Below, piece by piece: positions 47,470 through 59,215 of a stretch of 64,000 nt of DNA (its first letter is position 1; each line of letters begins with the position of its first letter). This stretch comes from Microvelia longipes (lineage: Eukaryota > Arthropoda > Insecta > Hemiptera > Veliidae): contig JACMZG010001870.1 in assembly GCA_018340805.1 (NCBI GenBank), positions 52,409,143 to 52,473,142 of the forward strand. Direction: 5' to 3'. The notes beneath the pieces are model-generated. The model ran no database searches. It saw only the letters and a list, made by a program, of their open reading frames with translations, and was not told the DNA's origin. A program made the translations under genes and the position numbers.

Positions 47470-48113
47470 GCAATATATGGGCCAAGTCGTAACCTACTTC
47501 AAACAAAATTTTTCTGAAAATATACCTTTAATTATCAAGGAAAAGCATAGTCTGCCTATCCAGAGTTGAGCCCTTCATATAAATGCGCTCGCAAAAAAAT
47601 ATTAGAAAAGGGCACGAATTCCAGTTTTCTTGTAATAAGTGGTTCTCTGTAAGTCGTGAGCAAAACATGAAGAGAACTTTATTTAAAGCTGATTAAATTT
47701 TCTATAAAACGAGTATTTTTTCGTTAAAATCGGATAAATACAACTAAAGTTATGTCATTTGTTAAATGGCCAAAAAAATACACAAAAAGTCAATGTTTTT
47801 TCAAAGAAATTCGCTAACTTTGCCATTTTTTATTGTTTTTGAAAGAGCCATAACTTTGGTAGCAATCATTCGATGTTGACGAAAAAACACTCGTTTTATA
47901 GGAAATGTTATCAGCTTTAAAAAATGGTCTCTTCACGAGACAATATTTTGCACACGACTTACAGGGTACTTACTTGCATACCACTTATTACAAGAAACCC
48001 TAAATTAGTGCAATTTTATACAATTTTGAGCATGCGCAATCATATGAAGGGCTCCACTCTGGATAGGCAGACTATGTTTTTTCTTCATAATTTAAGGTAT
48101 ATTTTCAGATATA

Positions 48114-48968
48114 CAGTCGGATCTCCATATAACGAACTTCTATACAACGAAAGTCTCTATGTAACGATTTTTTTTACGTTCCCTTGAATTTTGTGTTTAA
48201 AAGTGTTTCTATTTAACGAAAAAAAATTCTATATAACGAACAAAATTTCCAGAAATAAAGATAAAGACAAGACCCGCAAACATTCAAGGAATTGACCAAA
48301 ACGGCACTTCTGTTTTTCTGTAATTTCCCAGAACAATTATTTATTGATTCTCGCCCTGCCTTATCTAATTTTGTGAACTCTTTCTTTACAATTTTCTATG
48401 AAATTAGGCTTAACACAGCATAGAACTAAAAATCGTTTAGTTTTAATTTGGTATGCGGTCTGACCAGTTCGTTTGTGAAACTTTTTATTTGTTTGTAAAT
48501 CGAGTTTATTAAAATGTCAAAACGGAAATCGCTGTCCCTTTCTGAAAAAATCAATTTATTAAAAGATTCTGACGATGGAGTCAGAAACAAAGACTTGTCT
48601 CTGAAGTATAAAATCGCTCCTAGTTCTATATCAACAATTTTAAAAATCGGGAATCTATACTTAGGTTATACGAAACGAGTGGCGATTTAAAACAAAGTTC
48701 TCGAGTATGCAAGTACGAAGACATTAATGACGCAATTTCACAGTGGGTGACAATGTTGAGGGACAAAAATATGCCTGTGACAGGAGCGCTAATAAAAGAA
48801 AAAGCTGCTGAATATGCAACTGCGAGATTATTATTCATCCTGTATATCCATTAAAATATCATAAAATAGTACAGAGTTATTTATTTTTTCAATTTCTATA
48901 CAACGAAATTTCTATATAACGAATTTTTTCACTTGAACCTTTAAGTTCGTTATATAGAGGTCCGACTG
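48114..48968 (+). mobile_element. pogo/Tigger DNA transposon, internally deleted
   Basis: Starts CAGTCGGATCTCCATATAAC and ends with the inverted GTTATATAGAGGTCCGACTG; about 25-bp terminal inverted repeats are flanked by TA on both sides (48112-48113, 48969-48970). This is the textbook layout of Tc1/mariner-superfamily Tigger elements. It is only 855 bp and retains the N-terminal DNA-binding region of the transposase. The paralogous F2 copy at 28.5 kb shows the uninterrupted sequence. Confidence 0.95.
48514..48854 (+). pseudogene. Tigger transposase remnant, DNA-binding part only
   Basis: The frame begins MSKRKSLSLSEKINLLKDSD and continues LSLKYKIAPSSISTILK, the CENP-B/pogo-type N-terminal helix-turn-helix. 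A one-base loss in an A-run near 48643-48648 shifts the frame. The second reading frame then resumes with ESILRLYETSGDLKQSS and AISQWVTMLRDKNMPVTGAL, then IKEKAAEYA, the second (Tc5-type) helix-turn-helix. It stops at 48854. The entire DDE catalytic domain is absent, so the product cannot transpose. Such DNA-binding remnants resemble the source of domesticated CENP-B-like proteins, but the frameshift here argues against function. Confidence 0.93.
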
Positions 48969-49129
48969 TATTTGGTTTGAAGTAGTACAAAATGAGTCAC
49001 ATTTTTTCAGGTCCGGTTCTTGGAGTATATACAGAAGAACCTGGCACAGAATCATAGTAGCAAACTATAACACGTAATATCAAAAGCTAACACGAACACG
49101 TAAGAAAACATTTAGTTCATGTCTCCTAG

Positions 49130-49372
49130 AATAAAACAAGGAGACCTTTCACCAGGTTTAGAAAGAGGACAAGAGGCGGCAATGTTATTTCACCAGGTCC
49201 AAGCAAGGACAAAGGCGGCAATTGTATTTCACCAGGTCCAGAGCAAGACAAGGGAGGCGGCAATGTCGTATTTCACCAGGTCCAGAGCAAGGACAAGGGA
49301 GGCGGCAATGTCGTATTTCACCAGGTGCAGAGCAAGGACAAGGGAGGCGGCAATGTCGTATTTCGTCTCACA
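49130..49372. repeat. Minisatellite, 45-48-bp unit
   Basis: Five units of GTATTTCACCAGGTCCAGAG followed by CAAGGACAAGGGAGGCGGCA and ATGTC. The open frames on the plus strand result from near-triplet periodicity. Confidence 0.93.
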
Positions 49373-50175
49373 CCCTCCTCTCCGCTACCTCATCACACAC
49401 TAACACTACCTTTCAACATCAAAGTGACTCGACAGCTTTTGACACTATCACTCCCACATCACAAGCACTAATGATGAAGAGTTTGTCACAATAATATCCG
49501 ACAATGTATTAAAAGAAAACACAAATATAAGATACAAAACACAAGATATCATGTGTTGACTCTAATATCTGACAAACAAAACATTTTCCTAAACGTGATT
49601 ATCCCAGCAAAGTGCATATTATAACATACAAATATCCTTAATCACAGTACTATCTAACGATGCATCAATAATCAATATGCATCTAACTCTATCAATATGC
49701 ATCAAATTTATATGATGCAAGATAAGATCAAGATCAAAATTAATTGATCTTGAGAAGATCAGGATTTATTTGATTTTTTATATAACTTTAAAAGTATCGG
49801 AGGATAATATAGCATTAAAGAAACAGTACTGATTGTTAAAATCGAAACGCATCTGTTAGAGTCCGCCTTAGAAGACATCAAAGAGAAGAGAGAACAGGTG
49901 ATGTACTGAATCAAGTCGAGTGAGAGGTAACGAGGCGAGAATCCTGTTTGGCTATTGCTCGCTCGGGTCAGTCTGTCCAACCCTTTCTATACTAAATGTG
50001 TTCAACTCTCCAACATAGCAAATAATGACCAAACTGTATCATATGATATAAGTTATGCTATGTGAAAACTACCAAAGCGTGATTGTTTAATAAATCTGAA
50101 AATCTTATTAATTTGTTTAACGTTTCTACATAATAAGCTTTGGCCCCTTAGCCGATATGCGTCCTCGGATGCTTT
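49373..50175. other. Sequence without recognisable feature
   Basis: Ordinary AT-rich DNA; a 73-codon frame at 49759-49980 (minus) has no motif I recognise. Confidence 0.45.
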
Positions 50176-50905
50176 ACTAAGGCTGCTCTACTCACACGGC
50201 CTCGCTGTAGGCAGCGAGGCGGAACAGTGTAGTGCCTATACAATTCAGGCGGAATAGTGTAGGCACTATTCCTATCTGTCTAGACTGCTCCCCGCTGCCT
50301 AGGGAAGTCCCTGCTACTTAGGCTACTCCCGGCTTCCTAAGCCATACTTCCTCATGCTTAGGCTACTCCCAGCTAGGAAATAAGCCCCATGCCTAGGCTA
50401 TACTCTCTATGCCTTGGCTACTTTCGGCTGCCTAGACTGTACTCCCGGCTTCCTAGGCTACTTCCGGCTGCCTAAGCCATACTCCTCATGCTTAGGCTAC
50501 TCCCAGCTTCCTAAGCCATACTCCTCATGCTTAGGTTACTCCCAGCTTCCTAAGCCATACTACTCATGCTTAGGCTACTCCCGGCTAGGAAATAAGCCCC
50601 ATGCCTAGGCTACTTTCGGCTGCCTAGACTATATACTTCCGCTGCCTATAGCTTCCTAGCTACTTCCGGCTGCCTAGACTATACTCCCGGCTTCCCTATA
50701 GACTATCCCGGCTTCCTAGGCTACTTCCGGCTGCCTAGACTATACTCCCGGCTTCCTAGGCTACTTCCGGCTGCCTAGACTATACTCCGGCTTCCTACTG
50801 CTTCGTAGGCTACATCTGCCAGTTTCCTATGCTATACTCCCCTTTGCCTACAGAAATCCTCCCTGCTTACACTACTCCCTGCTTCCTAAGCTGTAACACC
50901 CTGGG
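50176..50905. repeat. GC-rich minisatellite CTTCCGGCTGCCTAGAC
   Basis: Some twenty degenerate units of 18-20 bp, pairing as about 39-bp higher-order units (TACTTCCGGCTGCCTAGACT with ATACTCCCGGCTTCCTAGGC). It is the most GC-rich tract of the window. Confidence 0.92.
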
Positions 50906-51417
50906 CTTCCAACATTTGAAGGGAAGTAATGAAAAGCAAATAAAAATGAAGCGAAGTAATACAGTATTCGATTTTAATTCATCAAACAAGTAATCAGTTC
51001 TAAACAATACACAAATATATGAATAGTATGTCTTAATAAATCAGTTTGCCTATAACCAACATAATTAGGTATAGTTACCCAAACTAAATTAATTTCATCC
51101 AAAATAAAATAATTCTTATATTACAGAGAATACGATGGAAGAGTTTGTGTCTAGACATGAAATAAAAGAGTTGGAGAAGGAAATGAAGCGTGAAATGAAC
51201 CTAGCACTGTGAAAAGAAATAAAAAGACAACGAGAATGTGACGACATGCCACTGGTTAGTCCACTAGTCATCATGTGCAACGCCATCCTGCGCCAATCCA
51301 ACCAGTCACAGACATTTTCTGTTAACATTTCACTGAAAGTTAAGATTTGTGGCAAAAGGTTTTCTTCTTACTCAATACATCATGTACTGACCACACAAAA
51401 CAAAAATACGCTTCCAA
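50906..51417. other. Sequence without recognisable feature
   Basis: Overlapping frames on both strands at 51116-51515 are not supported by any motif. Confidence 0.4.
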
Positions 51418-51497
51418 AACTGAACAAGCTCCAAATACTGAACAAGCTTCCAAATACTGAACCAAGCTTCCAAATACTGAACCAAGCTTCCAAATTT
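51418..51497. repeat. Short minisatellite CAAATACTGAACAAGCTTC
   Basis: Four units of 18-20 bp. Confidence 0.88.
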
Positions 51498-52269
51498 TAC
51501 ATTTTATCCAAATAGTCCAGAATTACACAGATTGTATATTTCTAGGGTCGGCTGGAAAAAGCACTTAAGTCATTATTATAATTATTATACTTAGTATAAT
51601 TATTAATTATTATTTTATCAAATTGATAAAATGTTGGATGCAGTCATAATGTATTTTTACTAATTATTCTTATTTAACGATAGTTTTGACTTAAGTGGTT
51701 TTTACGTTTGGTTAAGTAAGGTCTGAGAAATACTTTAATCGTATAAAAAAAATTTGAAAAATATAACTTCTGTACTTTTTCCCGCTGACCCTAGATTTTA
51801 CAGAAAGGTATAGTTAGACTCATTTTATATCATCATATATTTTGTAGTTTACAGTTAAAGCTACTTTTACCTTTGAAAACATAAATTATAATTCTTAATT
51901 ATACACAAAAAATCTCAATTATAATACTTGAAGAGCGTAAATTTGTAATTAATTTGCCAGAGATGCTTCAGTTAAAAACACTCAAAATAACCAACTTAAT
52001 CTTCTCGAAATGCCCCTAGCAAAGTTGCTGTTTGAACATTTTGATCACGTTACAACAGGCTGCCCGAATCTAAAAAGAAGATAGAATATTATTGATTGTT
52101 AAGAAGGTATACGTTAGTTGGGATGAGACGAGTTATTTAGTTTGAGCGGCTCTCAAATGCTGACAGTAATAGTTTTTTTAATAATTTTGCTTACTATTAT
52201 CACAAATTGACGCTTATCGTTTGTTTTAGATAATAGTTATGTTATATCTTTATGGCTAATTTCACTAAT
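51498..52269. other. AT-rich sequence, nothing recognised
   Basis: An ATTATACTTAGTATAAT palindrome lies near 51586. No gene seen. Confidence 0.5.
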
Positions 52270-52612
52270 AAAAACATGATAATAACAAATAGCACTTATT
52301 GACCATACGTATAGAAAAATAGTAAAAAGTTGTGAGGTTTTGGTCATGATAAATAAAACAACATTTAAGCTTTCGACCGTATGATTAGGTCTTCATCAGA
52401 AAGTGTTTAATAACAAACTAAAGCCGTATCTAAACTAGCTAGGTATCTAAACATAGCTAGCTATGTTTAGATACCTTATCTGTGTCTTTCTGTTAACGGC
52501 TTTAGTTTGTTATTAAACACTTTCTGATGAAGACCTAATTATACGGTCGAAAGCTTAAATGTTTTTATTTATCATGACCAAAACCTCATAACTTTTTACC
52601 AAAAACATGATA
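52270..52612. mobile_element. Penelope-like foldback element 2
   Basis: An inverted repeat at 52322-52599 (arms about 110 bp plus an inner AGGTATCTAAACATAGCT hairpin) is preceded by a 40-bp extension (52282-52321). It is flanked by a 12-bp direct repeat AAAAACATGATA (52270-52281 and 52601-52612). The arms carry CTGATGA, one base, a GACC/GGTC stem and GAAA (52524-52552). The layout is identical to the element at 21.1-21.5 kb, but the sequence is different. No protein is encoded. Confidence 0.72.
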
Positions 52613-52639
52613 TTTATTAGGAACTTGTATAGATGATAA

Positions 52640-52925
52640 AACTTTTAAAAATAAAATAATAACTTGTACGTACAAAATACGTATAGTACAAATAGAATAC
52701 TGTAATTTGTACAAATAGAATACTAACTTGTACGTATAGAATAATACTTTTACAAATAGAATACTAAATTGTACGTATAGAATAATAATTTGTACAAATA
52801 GAATACTAACTTGTACGTATAGAATAATAATTTGTACAAATAGAAACTAACTTGTACTATAGAATAATAATTTGTACAATAGAATACTAATTTGTAAGTT
52901 AAGAATACTAACTTGTAGGTATAGC
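52640..52925. repeat. Minisatellite of TAGAATACTAACTTGTACGTA
   Basis: About seven units of roughly 40 bp alternating AATAGAATACTAACTTGTAC and GTATAGAATAATAATTTGTA. It adjoins Penelope-like element 2, as minisatellites often adjoin elements in this window. Confidence 0.92.
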
Positions 52926-53464
52926 CGCTGACGATGATACTGTCTCTATACTGCAAATAATGCAAACTAATTGGATTCATACCGCTTCTTCTTCTTCTAG
53001 AATAATATTTCATCAGGATAATTCCTGTTTCTACTTTGTCTAATTTTGCAATGCAACTAATTTTCAAACTTTTATCAGTTTAGTTCTAGCGTGGTATAAT
53101 TAATATAAAAGTAACTTAGAGAAATTTAATTTTTTTAAAATATATACAAGTTTTCAATGAATCTACAAAAAAATTCAATTAAGCGGAAAATTAATATAAA
53201 AAAATCAGCAACTTAAAAAAATTAATTTTAAAAATATATACAAGTTATCAATGAATATGCAAAGTTAACTTAAATAAATCAGTGACTTTTAAGGTGCAAT
53301 GTATGGTCAATATGTTTATTATACAGACAATTTCAGCAAATCACTTTGACTTCTTTATTTTATATAACAATATGATAAGAAGACTAAATTGATGCAAACC
53401 TGGAAGTGGATGGTTTCAGATTCCCATCACATTTTCCAAGCCCTTTATCTCTACAAATATTATA

Positions 53465-54188
53465 CAGTGAGATACATTTCAAATACATCACCTTGATAAC
53501 TCAGCTTCGTACGGAGCTATAGCGATAAAATTGCTATTTATCCCTACAAAGTCGACTAGATGGAGTTTAAATACCTCATTATTTTTTTGTAATCGACTGG
53601 TATGTATGGTAGTCTAATTACCAAAATTGTTTTTCAACGAGAACTTTAAAAAGTTGTATTGGAGCATACCTTTATATGGATCATTTCTGAAACAGTGTCA
53701 TATCCTGGATAAGTTGATACAATATCGGTAATTCCGGTAATTTTCCTCAGATCTTTTGCCCATACAAATGTAATTTTTTACAGATTTTGCCCATATAATG
53801 GGTTTGAAGTAATAAATTCAAGTGTATAAGTAAGCTTATTTTTAATTATAAATGCGTAACAGTCCTTATATATGGCAAACGCTAGCTCGGGAAAAAATTA
53901 CGGGAATTAAATTAAATTATATTGGTATCAAATTGTATTGGTTGTATCTTATTGGTATCTAAAATAATTAATATAAAGGTATGCTCCGCTTTAATTTTTT
54001 TAAAGTTGCCGTAGAAAAACACATTTGACAATCAGATTACCAGACATGCCGGACAGTTACCAAAAATAATTAGGTATTTGAACTTGCAGTGGGCAACTTA
54101 GTGGGGGTGGGGGTAGATAGCAATTTTATCGCGACAGCCCCACGCGAAGCTAAGAATCAGGGTGATGTATTTGAAATGAACCACCCTG
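53465..54188. mobile_element. MITE-like element D
   Basis: CAGTGAGATACATTTCAAATACATCACC at the left matches the complement of the right end (CAGGGTGGTTCATTTCAAAT...). Pairing continues through GCTTCGTACGGAGCT-like and GCGATAAAATTGCTAT words, about 90 bp. A left TA and a nearby right TA suggest a mariner-like target, but the junction is imperfect. The interior is non-coding. Confidence 0.7.
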
Positions 54189-55894
54189 TGTATTTTATAA
54201 ACAGACATTTAACTAAAGTGCATAGAAAAGAATCTTGCTTAGTGATGGCAATAACTTAGTGACGTGGTGGCTTAGTAGAAGCAATAACTTATTGTCAAAA
54301 TCTCCCACCATTTAGTTACAGGGTTGCTCAGATAACGAGGGGGCGTAACCCGCCTTATCAATCAGGGCACCCAAAAGCAGGAAATTAATGCAGCTGCCTA
54401 TTACAAACTTACAATACACCTGACTATTAGACACCGTATCTCTTATCTACGGAACATTCACCATCCTAGTTACTTCACACTGATAAGGACTGTTATCACC
54501 AAATAAGTAAACACACTTGACACACTCCATATACTTATCTTAAACAAAATATTAAGTCACAATCAAGTACTTAAGTTCTTAATTGCCATGTCTTCCTGTT
54601 CACGTTATCGCCAACACTTGTTGCTTGTTGCACATGTTTATTTATTTCGTCTTTTATAAAATATTTTTTATTTATGAAACACAGAGTTATTTCATTTTAA
54701 CTACAATTCTGTCATGTAGAGATAGACGCAATCTGTACTTATGTTCCTAAAAATCCCTAACTGATAACTTGGTCAGGTACGCCATCCACGTAACCTGCTT
54801 AAACTGTACCTAAGTAGAGAATATGGAGCGGCTACTAAGTCCTTGTATCGGCTAATGAAAGATTTCATTAATACCCTAATAAATTTTATTATGAAATATG
54901 TACATGATAAATGTTGTAAATAAGTATGAGAAGATGAGACCAATACATAGTTCTCAGAGATAGCTCATTATGTCAGATTTTTGGGTTCCTAAAAACTGAT
55001 CAAGAGTGCTAAATCATTAAGAGATATGGAAACTAAAGGCCCCTTATTTCTCTTAATAGTAGAGCTTAGCCGCTAGGCGGCCTGGGACATCTCTCTGCAA
55101 CCGCTTTGATGTACGATTGTTTTGTTATACAACGAATGTTTTAAAGAAAAATACGCATCTCGTCTTTTACTCCGACTATATGAGAAACTACTCTACTCTA
55201 TATGATATTAATAAAATTATGAATTAATATAATTAATTATTAATAAAAAAATTACCATAACCGAATGCACAGAAACAGTTTAGCAAAACTAGATACTAAA
55301 GCCAAACTTGATAAATAAAATACTGAACTGATAATATAAGCACATTAAGATATAGGTTAACAGTTAAAATAGTGATCAAATCATAACAAACACCAATCAA
55401 CAATTAAAATAGAATCCAAAACTACGAACTAAGATTACAAGTTAAAAATAAATCTAAACCATTGATATAACGAAAGTACGGAACGAGACGAAAGCGAACG
55501 GAACTATGAGAGAACGGAACGGGGCCTAGAAGTTACTCCCCTCTTTACTACACTGTATGGAATGAGTGGATGTAAAAACCCCTGGGCTCGGTGCAGACCT
55601 GTACCGACATGTCAGAACAAGAAATGCATTTCACAGCGGGCACGAGTTCCACCACAGGGGCTAGTATTACGCAAGGGAGACGGTTTGGTGAATTCCTAGA
55701 AAAAGTGTCGACTCATATCGTTCAACGAAATATCGTGTTATTAGTTGAATCTGAATCATATTTAATGTTTTGAACATTCAACGGCGCCAACATAGTCTAT
55801 CTTTCAGCAAATTTTCTTTAATCAAAAATCGCAAATGGGGTGGCTCGTGATGGAGACGAGAAGGAGCCCGGGAGTGTATCCAAAATCCGTTTTG
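54189..55894. other. Sequence without recognisable feature
   Basis: A 60-codon frame at 55591-55773 reads MSEQEMHFTAGTSSTTGAS then ITQGRRFGEFLEK; it is protein-like but unrecognised. GAACGGAACGGGG words near 55490-55530 are purine-rich. No repeat copy was found. Confidence 0.35.
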
Positions 55895-55895
55895 G

Positions 55896-55897
<2 letters not shown>

Positions 55898-55947
<50 letters not shown>

Positions 55948-55951
55948 ATAT

Positions 55952-55998
<47 letters not shown>
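55898..55998. repeat. (CA)n/(TA)n microsatellite
   Basis: About 30 bp of CA then about 70 bp of TA, ending in a TTTA run. Confidence 0.96.
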
Positions 55999-56000
<2 letters not shown>

Positions 56001-56749
56001 TTTATTTATTTATTTATTAAGAATAAGAAGTCGTCAAAAATGCCATTTTCAAACCTCTTTTTCTCCGTTTCTGCTAGCTAGGCCGATTTAAATATTTTTT
56101 CTATCTACAAGGCACGCCCTTTAAAGATATTATAATATTATTTATGTACCTATAGCTGTTTTCACGCTACAGACCCTAAAAAACCCTACTTTGTTGTGTA
56201 CAGTATAATATACACTGACAGCTTAAGTAGATTTTTAACTTTTTCATCTGACTAAGCGGGGTATTTTTACTTTTCTGATTGACTTGGCGGAGCGGAACGC
56301 TACTGCGTTCCTAAAATAAAACCGGATTAAAAAATTGTTGTTTGAGCATAGCTCAAAAAGTAAAATACCCTTTTTAAGCTTACATACTAAAGAGAGCATC
56401 AAATACTAAGTGTAGATGAAGAGCCAATCCAAATCGGACCATTATTCATAAAGATAGAAAAACATTTGTAACGAAAATTGACAAAATTTTTGTCGTCTCA
56501 AGTTAAGCAAGCCATAATTCATTTGGCTCAAACTAAACGTAAAAAATACCCGAAGTAAAGTCGATAAGAGATTCCCCATAAAATAAGCCCAAAACTATTT
56601 GACAGAATATAATTGTGAACCACTGATGAAGTGAGCGTTGTGTCGCTAATAAGCAGGGATTATTTACAACTTTGCAGAAACCTCCACACCTCGTAGGGCC
56701 TGAGCTCTACTGTTATAACTCTTAGTAACTTTGTTTTCAGCGCGTTTCC

Positions 56750-57025
56750 ATGGCCATTAACTTCACAGATTTAAGAGTTAAAACTATGAACGTCATGAGA
56801 CTAACAGAGCCACTGAACAATCTCTATGAATTATTAAAACCTGACTACAGACACTATTTCAAAAATGCCTGGTCACCGGTCACACATTGTTATCAAAATA
56901 ATGTAACACTCGATATATTTCAACTGATACAGATCTACTATTATCTTGATACCTACTATTATTTCGTCAATCTATACTATTATTATAGTGCAAACAAGAT
57001 AACGAGATTAACGTTCAAGTGTTAA
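56750..57025 (+). other. Unassigned reading frame of 91 codons
   Basis: It begins MAINFTDLRVKTMNVMRL and includes NNLYELLKPDYRHYFKNAWS. A TTGTTTTCAG acceptor-like sequence lies about 10 bases upstream, so it could be an exon or a single-exon frame. The C-terminal part is tyrosine-rich (TYYYFVNLYYYYS), which in AT-rich DNA is often chance. I recognise no family. It is not called as a gene. Confidence 0.2.
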
Positions 57026-57906
57026 AAACACATACTAACAACAACAATACATTATAACAATAAAAATAAAATTAACAATAAAAAGTATTATACAGGAGTC
57101 GTTTAAATTTAACATAATAAAACCATAAAAGAAAATATCATTATTGAACAAAAATTTTATTTTACAATAGGACAGGATAGCAGTTATCGCTGGACATATA
57201 TAACACTTGCCTACTTGGAGTACTAATAATGTAAAGACTATAACTAAGAGGGAATCTGTCGAAACGGCTATATAGGAGGTGCATTACGTCGTTCAAGCAG
57301 CTGGAACAGATTAATGATTTCAAATGTTTTATCATTTTTATTTCCTCTATGATTACTTTTACTTTTCAAGACTGTTTTTTCTAACAAAAGTAAAATTAAT
57401 GGCAACACTGATATTTCAAAAAATCAAAACAAACTCTTTTACAAAGAGACACAGTTCATAGAGATGATAATGTTTATGTCATACTTTTAGACCCGATCCA
57501 GTCCTGACAAGAGAGTAAAACTAGTTCGAAATCTGAGAATCTCTTTAGTGTAATTTTCTCGTTTAGGTAGAAAATTAGGACTTTAATCTTTAGGATCTCA
57601 GTGGGTAGAAGAAACCATAAAAATAAAAGTGGTTATACCCGAAACCAATTATTCTTTTTATTATTAGGTTAGAAAAGAATAAGATAGGTTAGCCATGATA
57701 AGCGGATGAAAGAAGACACCATCCATCTCCATCATGAATACCTAGGTAGCAACGAGTTATAATAGCTCTGGAGATAAAAGGCAGAAAGGAAAGCTAGAAC
57801 TGGATAGCTGAAGGATGTCGAGAATTAGAGAGGCTTTAGCTCTTAGAAACATCGACTAATAAAATAGCAATCAAGAAGTATTCGCATTAATGTGTTATTA
57901 AACGAT
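57026..57906. other. Sequence without recognisable feature
   Basis: Ordinary AT-rich DNA; no gene or repeat seen. Confidence 0.5.
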
Positions 57907-58026
57907 AATTGCTAATTTAGTCGGACTTACTGTTAAATTAACATACCAATGCTCATATATAGATGCAAAGTTAAAACCAAGTATATCACTTCTATGTTAA
58001 TTTAACAGTGCGACTAAATTCGTAAT
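57907..58026. mobile_element. Short hairpin MITE
   Basis: TTTAGTCGGACTTACTGTTA and ACATA pair with CTATGTTAATTTAACAGTGCGACTAAA at the right. The 120-bp element has about 35-bp arms and no frame. Confidence 0.7.
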
Positions 58027-58099
58027 TTAAGTTATAATGACCAGAATTATTTTTAGAAAAGAAGTACTGACTCATATTCTAGGTTAATAACTATTTTGT

Positions 58100-58275
58100 T
58101 AATAACTGACTCATATTGTTTAAAATTTTGCTTAGAACCTGGATTCGGAACTCGAAACCAGACGCTTCACGCTCTTTCCAAGAGTGAACATGATAGGATT
58201 CCTATCCCTCGCCTAAAAATACTTATGGCCCTAACCGAGATCCCGGACAACCTAAGAGGCACGTTGACATTAACA
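58100..58275 (-). mobile_element. Degraded SINE-A-like element
   Basis: On the minus strand, CTTAGGTTGTCCGGGATCTC, then GGGCCATAAG, GAATCCTATC and TGGTTTCGAGTTCCGAATCC, parallel the order of SINE-A words. The match is weak. Confidence 0.4.
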
Positions 58276-58566
58276 ACACAAGAACCCCCGAACATGAACT
58301 TAAAGAATAAGTGCAAAGATCCTTTGTCAAACTTTTAGCGGAGCAACCTTCCAAAAAAGTACCGTGGGAGATCCTCTAGCCGAGAAAGACAGACCACCTG
58401 CCAGACAGAACAGCAGAAGTGCGTGTAGAAATATGAGACAGCGGTTATACGCGACGTTTATCTTTTGTCTCTGCGGAGACAGCTAGCCTGGCCTGGGACC
58501 CTCTCTAATCTACCGCACATGATAGAACTTCATTCATTTTATTGGCGACATCAACCACTTTCATAC

Positions 58567-59000
58567 TAGACCAAGAGCCCAGGGGTGTTTTGTTAAAAAA
58601 AGTGTAATGGCTGGAACCGGTCTCACTTTTTCGTAAATACATTCCTGAACAAGGATCTGCAATTCTGCCGACTCGTATCGGATGGGTGTCCCAGACAGAA
58701 CGCACTTTACAGGTCAAAGGTTCTGCCTGGGACACCCATCCGATACGAGTCGGCAGAATTGCAGATCCTTGTTCAGAAAGGTATTTACGAAAAATTAAAC
58801 CCGTTTCCAGCCATTACACTTTTTATTAACTTGGGTGGTAAATTTGATCTGTGAAGTGCGTTCTGCCTAGGACACCCATCCGATACGAGTCGGCAGAATT
58901 GCAGATCCTTGTTCAGAAAGGTATTTACGAAAAATTAAACTAAACCCGTTTCCAGCCATTACACTTATTTTTAACAAAACACCCCTGGGCTCTTGGTCTA
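58567..59000. mobile_element. Foldback element with three arm copies
   Basis: TAGACCAAGAGCCCAGGGGT at the left end and its complement at the right end define 434 bp; TAC flanks both sides (58564-58566 and 59001-59003). The inner arm (GGATCTGCAATTCTGCCGAC, then TCGTATCGGATGGGTGTCC) occurs once inverted (to 58705) and twice in the direct sense (58706-58830 and 58862-59000). The right arm has therefore been duplicated. Confidence 0.85.
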
Positions 59001-59114
59001 TACGATATTAAAGTTTCTGATCAAATAAGAATCAGATAAACGACTAGAAAATTATCTATTATGTAATTAGGAAAATAGAATGATGTTAAGTAAAGTTAGA
59101 GGTTTTGGTTCAAG

Positions 59115-59215
59115 TTCTAGAAACACCTAGTGGTTCAAGGTTCTACAGTCTACATCAAGTTAGCTAAAGAATAGTTTCGGGGTTCGAATCCCAGTTAGGA
59201 GTCAGGATATCTTTT
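59115..59215 (+). mobile_element. tRNA-like SINE head
   Basis: CCTAGTGGTTCAAGGTTCTA (A-box-like) and GGGGTTCGAATCCCAGTTAG (a perfect B box) have about 45 bp between them, close to tRNA spacing. No closing acceptor stem is formed, and the downstream CAGGATATCTTTTTCAC is SINE-like. It differs from SINE-A. Confidence 0.6.

Larger units (their letters stand above)
47470..49032. mobile_element. Foldback family F2 copy carrying a Tigger insertion
   Basis: It shares with the 27.9-kb copy the words CTGCCTATCCAGAG, AAAACGAGTATTTTTTCG and the right end TTGAAGTAGTACAAAATGAG. The left terminal part is shortened. The right arm is split at 48113 by a pogo/Tigger element and resumes at 48971. Confidence 0.85.

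Noticed and set aside
48514..48854. Domesticated CENP-B-like gene
   Set aside because: A frameshift divides it and it sits inside intact Tigger ends with TA flanks; it is a decayed transposase.
49119..49494. Arg/Gln-rich frames
   Set aside because: Translation of a 45-48-bp minisatellite in two frames.
59115..59215. tRNA gene with perfect B box
   Set aside because: The 5' and 3' ends do not pair and the sequence continues as SINE-like body.
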